Shown piece by piece: positions 26,902-32,596 of a DNA stretch of 32,596 bases (positions are counted from its first letter, which is position 1; every line of letters begins with the position of its first letter). Origin of the DNA: Pseudomonadota bacterium (GTDB lineage: Bacteria; Pseudomonadota; Gammaproteobacteria; Steroidobacterales; Steroidobacteraceae); contig JAKARC010000027.1 in assembly GCA_021822385.1 (NCBI GenBank), forward strand, positions 1 to 32,596, in the 5' to 3' direction. A program made the position numbers and the translations under genes. The notes under the pieces were generated by a model. That model was not told the origin of the DNA and searched no databases. It worked only from the letters and a program-made list of their open reading frames with translations.

Positions 26902-29900
26902 TCAGTTGACGAGCGCCTGCTCGCAGCGTGCGGCGTAGAGGGCGTGTGTCTTGCCAATCATCCAGTGCGTCATGCGCCTCATGGCGTGCAGCCGGACCGG
27001 CCGCAGCGGATGGTCGTGAATTTGCCGGTGCGTGGCCTGCAGCTCAGGATCAGCGATGTCCTGCGCAGCGAGAAAGCCGGTGATGGGGCACGAGCGCAGA
27101 TCGCCCGGGTGACGGAGCTGTCGCGTGTCATGCATCGCCATCCACTGGTAGGCCAGCGCCCCGATCCAGCTCGACACATGGACGGAGTCGACACCGTGGA
27201 AGGGCTGCGTCTTGAGCCAGTCCGTCAGCGCCGGCGCCGGCATAGGCCGAGCGATACCGAACCCCTGTCCCAGACGGCACCCGAGCATCCCCGCGGCTTC
27301 GACCGTACCGGCATCCTCCAGCCCTTCAGCCACGACATCGCGCTCAAGATCCTGGCCGATCTGCACCACCGCCCGGAACAGGCTCAACACTTTCAGAGGA
27401 TCACGGCCGACATCCCGCATGATGTTCTGGTCGACTTTGATCACATCGAACGGCAGGTCGGCGAGGCGCTTGAGGTTGCTGAACCCCGCGCCGAGATCAT
27501 CGATGGCGATCTTGACACCGGTCGCCGCCAGACGGGCGATGGCTGCGTCGACCTCGCTAATTTCCAGGGCCTCGTTCTCGAGCAACTCGAGGGTCAGGTG
27601 TTGCGGATCGACCTGCGCGCTGCGCAGCGCTTCCCGGACCCAGCCGGCGCAGTCCGGATGCACGAGTGAGCTCGGCGCCAGATTGATCGACACGCCGATG
27701 TCGAGGTTCTCATCGCGCCACTGCCGCAGCTGCGCAAGCGATTGCGTCAGCCCCTGCCGAAACAGGGAATCGAGATCGGTTTCCCCCAATGCCGGCAGGA
27801 ACTGCCCGGGCGGCACGATCGCGCCCCCGGGCGTGCGCAGGCGTGCCAGCGCCTCCACTCTGATGACCGTACCGGTGCGCAGATCCACGACGGGCTGCAC
27901 GAACATCTGCACCCCGCCAGCGTAGAGAAGCGCGCGCAATCCGGCCGCCTCGCCGGTGTCGATCGCCGACCAGCGGCTCTGCGAGGCGCGCGTCATCTGA
28001 TCCCAGCGGTTCTGCAACGAGAGTCGCCAAGTGCGCATCGCGGCGGAACTGAACTGGCACGGATAGGCGCCAAAGAGCATCAGCACGGCGTGCAGCGCGC
28101 CGTGCCGGTGCACCGGCACGGTGACCGCGCTGCGCATGCCGAACTCCTGCATCAGGGCCTGCCACGGCGCAAGGCGCTCCTCGGCATCGAAAGTGGTGAC
28201 CTCCTGGGCGCAATCGGTGAGCCACGTCGTGGCCACCATGCCGCGGCCGCGCGCCTCACGCGGATCGAGCACCGGATAAAGATCCCGCGTTCGGTGCGCC
28301 TCGAGGAAGGCGGTGACCTGCTCACCGGCCGCGTGCTCGATGACCAGGCGGTTCTGCACATCCGGCCGGTAGACCACCGCAGCCCGGATGCCGGGCAGCG
28401 CCGCGAGCGCGTTCAACTCGGCCTGCATCCATTGCGCGGCCAGCGTCCGGCCGTCGAGCGGGCGGGCGAGCAGCATCTGGTACTGATCGAGTGTGGCTTG
28501 CATGGCTTGCAGCTGACTCTCGATATCGAGCTGCAGCCGCGCTTCGGCGGCGCGCATGGTGCGGTAGCGCGTGCGTGCGGTAAGCAATGCCGAATCAAGA
28601 TGACTGCGCAACACGTTGCGATACAGACCCATCGCATGCGCCATCGCTGCCGCGGGAACGCCGATCAGCGCGTGCACGGCACCCAGCCGCAACGCGGCCT
28701 CCGCCACGCTTTGTGCGGTCGTGTGCTCGCCGAGCAGAAACCGCAGATGTTCCGCCTGCTTGCAGGTCAGCGCCCGCAGCTCGCTGTCGAGGAGGCAACC
28801 GAGAATCGTCGCCGTATCCGGATGACTTGCAAGCTGACGATAGAACGACGCGGAAAACTCGGCCGCCAACACATCCAGGTGCGGCTCGAGTCCGCGCATA
28901 AGTTCCTGCACGTCCGCCCCGAACGGATCGAGCGCCGCTTCGGCGCTCTGTTCCGGAAGTGCGCCGACGCCAAGCTGCCACCACCGCACGCGAGTACGCT
29001 TGTTCTGCTTGGCCTGGAACATCGCCGCATCCGCCTGGCGCAGCAGCAGTTCGCCTTCGTCGCCATCGCCAGGATAGACCGCCACGCCCATCGTCATGTC
29101 GACCACGGCGACGTTGCCGCCATCCAATGCGAACGGCGCCTCGACCGCCCGATGCAGCCGATCAAGGGCCGCTTCGAGCTGCGCCATCGTCTGCGCCGGC
29201 TCGAGATCCTCGAAGACGATGACGAACTCATCCCCACCCAGGCGGGCGATGAAATCCGAATCGCGCAACTGCGCCAGCAGACCGCAGGACAATGCCCGCA
29301 GCAGCTCATCGCCCGCCTCGTGTCCCAGGTGGTCGTTGACCGGCTTGAAATCATCCAGGTCGAGAATCCCGACCGCGAGACACGCGCGCCGGCGGCGTGC
29401 GCGCGCCACGGCCTGCGGCAGGTATTCCTCCAGTGCCAGGCGATTGGGCAAACCCGTCAGCGCATCGGTGCGCGCAATGCGCGCGTCGCGCTCCTGGCGG
29501 CTGCGAATGCGCCGCTTCAGATCGAGTTCATCGAGGCCATGGCCCAGCAGGGCCGCAATCCTCGTGCTCACCTCGATCGTCGGTGGATCGAAACAGCCGC
29601 GCCGCGGTGAGGCGAGCGTAAGCACCGCCCAGACCCGCTTCGCCCGCATCACCGGCAGCGCGAGCACGCTCGACCAGTGATGTTGCGCGAAGCCCGCATG
29701 CCAGGGGCGCAGTGTCGGGTCGGCGAATGTATCGTTGCAGACGACCATCTGCCGGCTCCGCCACGCCTTGACCGCGATGGAGGCCGTCTCGGCCTCCGTC
29801 AGGACCGGGGGTGTGCTGCGCACCTGTTCGGCGCCAGCGCCGGCGACCGCGAGCACCTCGAACACACCTTCAGCCGTCGGCCGGCCGATCCACGCGGTAT

Positions 29901-30585
29901 GAAACGGTGTGTCATGCGCGAGCTTGCCGCACAGGCTCGAGAGCATCTCCCCGTCATCGCGGCTGTGGATCAGCACATCGCCGCAATGCAACAGCGCCCG
30001 GTACAGCCCCTGCAAATCGAGCAATTGCTGACGCTTGATCAGATGGTCGAACGCGCGCGCGCCGAGGCGATCCATGAGGAGGTTGACGGTTTCGAGCAGA
30101 TCATCCGGAGTCGCCGCATCCACCGCATGCGCGGGCGCGGCTACCGCCTCGCCACGCTCCAGGCGGCCGATTTCGAGAGCGAGCGCGCGATCCACTTCCA
30201 TGATGTGGTGCACGAGCCATTGGGCGAGAAAGGCGAGCAGATCGACAGTGACATCGCCGGCGACATCGCTCACATGATCCGTGACGAGGCTCTGTGCTCG
30301 CCGCAGAACACCACAGAAGGTCGCGTGCGCCCGCAGATGCATGCCGGTGTGCCCGGGATGCACCGCCCATCGGCGCATCAGCTGTTCCTCCTCGCCGAAG
30401 TGATACCGGGTGTACTCCACCAGTTCGCCGATCAGCGCCGGGATCTGTGCGTGCGCCGTCGAGCGGGCTTGGGCCGCCGCGATGCGATTGAAGATATCGA
30501 GCAAGTACTGATGCTGCGCGTCCACCGTGGCGATGCCGGTCGCCATCGCGCCAGTCCATTGCAGTGACGGTTCAGACTGCGGCAT
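26902..30585 (-). CDS. Multidomain hemerythrin-GAF-GGDEF-globin-GAF-EAL c-di-GMP protein
   Basis: A 1227-residue cytoplasmic regulator predicted to make and break cyclic di-GMP under oxygen control. Domains in order: bacteriohemerythrin (about 8-135) with all seven di-iron ligands (His25, His62, Glu66, His83, His87, His127, Asp132); GAF (about 190-350); GGDEF (about 365-530) with intact RLGGDEF (GGDEF 450-454) and an RxxD inhibitory site (441-444); a globin-sensor-like helical domain (about 555-690) with candidate haem ligand His638 in LGAVHALIGVP; a second GAF (about 715-865); EAL (about 885-1125) with EAL at 911-913, LELLENEAL, AIDDLGAGFSNL and VAEGLE. A 100-residue C-terminal extension follows. 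The ATG at 30585 begins the protein just before the hemerythrin signature; the frame runs 29 codons further without homology. It is monocistronic and convergent with the TonB receptor. Confidence 0.92.
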   Translation of the reverse strand: MPQSEPSLQWTGAMATGIATVDAQHQYLLDIFNRIAAAQARSTAHAQIPALIGELVEYTRYHFGEEEQLMRRWAVHPGHTGMHLRAHATFCGVLRRAQSLVTDHVSDVAGDVTVDLLAFLAQWLVHHIMEVDRALALEIGRLERGEAVAAPAHAVDAATPDDLLETVNLLMDRLGARAFDHLIKRQQLLDLQGLYRALLHCGDVLIHSRDDGEMLSSLCGKLAHDTPFHTAWIGRPTAEGVFEVLAVAGAGAEQVRSTPPVLTEAETASIAVKAWRSRQMVVCNDTFADPTLRPWHAGFAQHHWSSVLALPVMRAKRVWAVLTLASPRRGCFDPPTIEVSTRIAALLGHGLDELDLKRRIRSRQERDARIARTDALTGLPNRLALEEYLPQAVARARRRRACLAVGILDLDDFKPVNDHLGHEAGDELLRALSCGLLAQLRDSDFIARLGGDEFVIVFEDLEPAQTMAQLEAALDRLHRAVEAPFALDGGNVAVVDMTMGVAVYPGDGDEGELLLRQADAAMFQAKQNKRTRVRWWQLGVGALPEQSAEAALDPFGADVQELMRGLEPHLDVLAAEFSASFYRQLASHPDTATILGCLLDSELRALTCKQAEHLRFLLGEHTTAQSVAEAALRLGAVHALIGVPAAAMAHAMGLYRNVLRSHLDSALLTARTRYRTMRAAEARLQLDIESQLQAMQATLDQYQMLLARPLDGRTLAAQWMQAELNALAALPGIRAAVVYRPDVQNRLVIEHAAGEQVTAFLEAHRTRDLYPVLDPREARGRGMVATTWLTDCAQEVTTFDAEERLAPWQALMQEFGMRSAVTVPVHRHGALHAVLMLFGAYPCQFSSAAMRTWRLSLQNRWDQMTRASQSRWSAIDTGEAAGLRALLYAGGVQMFVQPVVDLRTGTVIRVEALARLRTPGGAIVPPGQFLPALGETDLDSLFRQGLTQSLAQLRQWRDENLDIGVSINLAPSSLVHPDCAGWVREALRSAQVDPQHLTLELLENEALEISEVDAAIARLAATGVKIAIDDLGAGFSNLKRLADLPFDVIKVDQNIMRDVGRDPLKVLSLFRAVVQIGQDLERDVVAEGLEDAGTVEAAGMLGCRLGQGFGIARPMPAPALTDWLKTQPFHGVDSVHVSSWIGALAYQWMAMHDTRQLRHPGDLRSCPITGFLAAQDIADPELQATHRQIHDHPLRPVRLHAMRRMTHWMIGKTHALYAARCEQALVN

Positions 30586-31048
30586 GGAGCATCTTTTTTG
30601 TTGCACAAAGGCTCTGACAAGCTGACGCCAAAGGGCGTCTCGCATCCGCCATTCTATGCCCGCCGCAGGCATGGCAGGACCGTAAAAACCCGATCCAGTT
30701 AACAGTTACGAACGGCCAATGGCGCCGGCACGGACCGTCCGGCAGGCGAACGGAGGCTCGAGATCGGGTGCACCCGCGATAGCAGGCGCACCGTAGCGCA
30801 CGCAGGACCACAACCCACCGAGATCGCAACGTCCTATACTTGCCGTATCCATGAGGATCACGCCATCGGCAAGGGCCGCTTTGATTCCAGCGACGCCGTA
30901 TTTGACCGGCGCGAACCCCCTTGAGTGCGGCCGGGGCGAGCGCTTCGCACCGGCCGCGCCGCCGGGAAAATCTTTCGGGCAGTGTTCACGCCCGCCTCAC
31001 GCAGTGCTCAGCCGGTTCGGCGAACCGCAATTTCCGAGGAGATGATCT
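30586..31048. other. Divergent gap between the c-di-GMP gene and the NUP gene
   Basis: About 460 bp. On the minus strand TAGAAT (plus 30651-30656) is a possible -10 box for the c-di-GMP gene and would support the start at 30585, but no -35 box matches. On the plus strand TATACT at 30835-30840 is a possible -10 box for the NUP gene, which would give a leader of about 200 nt. A palindrome lies at 31013-31027. Short open frames on both strands show no protein character. Confidence 0.4.
31013..31027 (+). promoter_or_regulatory. Perfect inverted repeat next to the NUP gene ribosome site
   Basis: CGGTTCG (31013-31019), one base, CGAACCG (31021-31027): a perfect 15-nt palindrome ending 8 bp before the GAGGAG ribosome site. 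It could be an operator for a dimeric regulator, or an RNA hairpin affecting translation. Confidence 0.4.
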
Positions 31049-32053
31049 GTGCGTATTGCTTCAATTCCTCGCGCCGTCGTCGCGCTGGTCATCGGTGCGA
31101 CACTGGTGCAGCCATGGGCTCAGGCTCAAACCGACCCCACGCGGCCGCAACTGGCGCCGAAAGTCATCGTCTTGACCGCGTTCCCGCCGGAGTGGCACGC
31201 CTGGAGCACGCAGCAGGCCTACCATTACCGCACGCTGCGCATTCGCGGCCTGATCAAGCCGTTGCTGTGCGATCGCCGCGACGTGTGCGTGACCGAATCC
31301 GGCGAGGGCGAGATGAATGCGGCCATCACGGTCACCCGCCTCGTCACCGCGCCGCTGCTCGATGTCAACAGGACGATCTTCATCCGCAGCGGCATTGCCG
31401 GCGGCGTGGATGCAAAGCGATCGGCTCTGGGCAGCGTATACATCAACAGTTGGATCGTCTCCTGGGCGTTCGGACATCATTATCTCGGTGCGCGCAGAAC
31501 TTTGGCCTGGGCGCCGCCCGGCTGCGCCAATTACGCCCCGGCCGGACTGTGCTCCGAGTACACCCGCGACACCGAGGAGAACCTTGCCTATCGGGTCAAT
31601 CCACAACTGCTGCGCGTGGCGCTCACGGCATCGGCCGGAGTGCACCTGCACAACAGCGCGGCAGCCCGGAAACTCGACGCGAAGTTCGCCATCGACGAGC
31701 AGCCCAGAGTGGGGGTGGGGGCCACCATCACGGGCGATGATTTCTGGATCGGACGGCAGAATCAGGCGATTGCGCAGCGCATCGTCCGTTTGTACACGCA
31801 TGGAGCGGCGCGATACCGCGACACGGCCATGGAAGATCTCGGCGATATCGCAGCGCTTGCGCGCTTCGGACTGGCGCGTCACTATTTGTCGATCCGCGGG
31901 ATCTCGGACATCGATATTCCCCCGCCGGGGGTGACGCAGGCCGCCGTATGGAAATCAGGCGATATTTATACCAGTCGGCTGGCCGAGCAAAACGCCATGA
32001 TCGTCACCCGGGCGGTAATTGACGCCGTGTTGAAGCAGACGCACCGCGGCTGA
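31049..32053 (+). CDS. Secreted purine nucleoside permease (NUP) family protein
   Basis: A 334-residue protein of the NUP family (PF06516), named after fungal purine nucleoside permeases but related in fold to nucleoside phosphorylases. A signal peptide (about 1-26, MRIASIPRAVVALVIGATLV... ending AQA) sends it to the periplasm. Family segments are KVIVLTAFPPEWHAW, CVTESGEGEMNAAITVTRLV, TIFIRSGIAGGVDAKRSALG and ATITGDDFWIG. There is no other membrane helix, so the bacterial form is probably a periplasmic binding or nucleoside-cleaving protein rather than a permease itself. The GTG at 31049 is chosen because GAGGAG lies 7 nt upstream and the signal peptide begins there. It stands alone on the plus strand. 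Confidence 0.88.
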   Translation: MRIASIPRAVVALVIGATLVQPWAQAQTDPTRPQLAPKVIVLTAFPPEWHAWSTQQAYHYRTLRIRGLIKPLLCDRRDVCVTESGEGEMNAAITVTRLVTAPLLDVNRTIFIRSGIAGGVDAKRSALGSVYINSWIVSWAFGHHYLGARRTLAWAPPGCANYAPAGLCSEYTRDTEENLAYRVNPQLLRVALTASAGVHLHNSAAARKLDAKFAIDEQPRVGVGATITGDDFWIGRQNQAIAQRIVRLYTHGAARYRDTAMEDLGDIAALARFGLARHYLSIRGISDIDIPPPGVTQAAVWKSGDIYTSRLAEQNAMIVTRAVIDAVLKQTHRG

Positions 32054-32596
32054 CCGTCACTCGGGACAGCCACCGCAACGGCTGCGCGAACCGCCCGCCG
32101 CAGACTGTCGGCGCAGCGGGGCGATACCCAGGCGGCATCTCCTGGGGGCCTGCGACCCGCGCCGGTGCAATCGTGCGCAGCCTGGAGAAGTGCAAGGCAC
32201 GCAACTCGCGGCCTGCGCCATCCGCGGGTGCGAGCCGGGTCGTGGAGTCGCGGTATCCGGCTCGATCGGGTGGACTGCGTACGTTCCGCGCCAGCGACTC
32301 CAGGTGCCACGTGCACTGGCGCGACTCCGACAATCGTGTCCGCAATGTATCCATCGTTAACATGATCGACGACGCACGTTACGCGCTTACGTCATTGTCA
32401 GCGACATGACAGGCAGCCGTCGGCATCAGGTCACGAGGCGCCGACGCTCACCGATGAGGGTCACACGGGGAACCTTGTGCGGCCGCGGCGGGGGATCGGC
32501 TCCAGGACGTGAACGCCGCAGACCCATCCACCTTCGGCCGCACTGTCATCACACGGTCATGCAGGCATGGTGTACTCGGCGCTGTCATACGCAGCG
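32054..32596. other. Terminal stretch without a recognised gene
   Basis: No open frame in these 543 bp has a believable start with a ribosome site or any recognisable motif. A GC-to-AT transition near 32340-32400 could be a promoter region for a gene beyond the edge. It contains TGTCA and TGACA as a small inverted repeat at about 32396-32411. At the far right the minus strand carries short open ends reading in from outside the window, too short to judge. Confidence 0.45.

Noticed and set aside
30851..31045. A 64-codon frame in the NUP leader, starting shortly after a TATACT box
   Set aside because: It has no ribosome site, and its composition and lack of motifs argue against a real leader peptide.

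Overview
The window reads as chromosomal DNA of a high-GC gammaproteobacterium, with two blocks of core genes and a more accessory right-hand third. The pointers to that group are a Fis protein encoded directly after dusB, a KDO/KDO-kinase/heptosyltransferase lipopolysaccharide cluster, glnE, groESL beside cutA-dsbD, an accBC pair, and a TonB-dependent receptor. I cannot name the genus from sequence alone; a Xanthomonadales/Nevskiales-like or related acidophile lineage would fit. No rRNA, tRNA, CRISPR array, insertion sequence or phage gene was recognised.

Layout. 1-3712 is an envelope/LPS cluster: a cut-off unidentified ORF end, a DUF6165 gene and a GT9 heptosyltransferase on the minus strand, then kdkA and waaA (kdtA) on the plus strand. 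3729-6906 (minus) holds a small zinc-finger gene and glnE. 7193-9140 (minus) is groES-groEL, with a strong promoter, a CIRCE-type operator and a good rho-independent terminator. 9659-10942 (plus) is an unusual J-domain protein divergent from groESL, followed by cutA-dsbD with a 4-bp overlap.

13511-22131 is a tightly packed plus-strand series: aroQ, accB, accC, prmA, a zinc-ribbon/DUF3426 membrane protein, dusB, fis, purH, purD. It joins shikimate, fatty-acid and purine synthesis with ribosome and tRNA modification and a growth-phase nucleoid protein, which suggests a growth-linked superoperon.

The right third is more individual. A Tat-exported phosphoesterase (22368-23942), with a possible Pho box upstream, is followed by a TonB-dependent receptor (24363-26849). 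Convergent to these is a very large c-di-GMP protein (26902-30585). It combines hemerythrin, GAF, GGDEF, globin-like, GAF and EAL regions and has a C-terminal extension with possible zinc-binding residues. A secreted purine nucleoside permease (NUP) family protein (31049-32053) follows, then about 540 bp in which no gene was recognised.

The best candidates for something unusual are the c-di-GMP protein with two different oxygen-binding domain types, its His/Cys-containing C-terminal extension, the non-canonical J protein next to groESL, and the phosphoesterase/receptor pair with its upstream elements.
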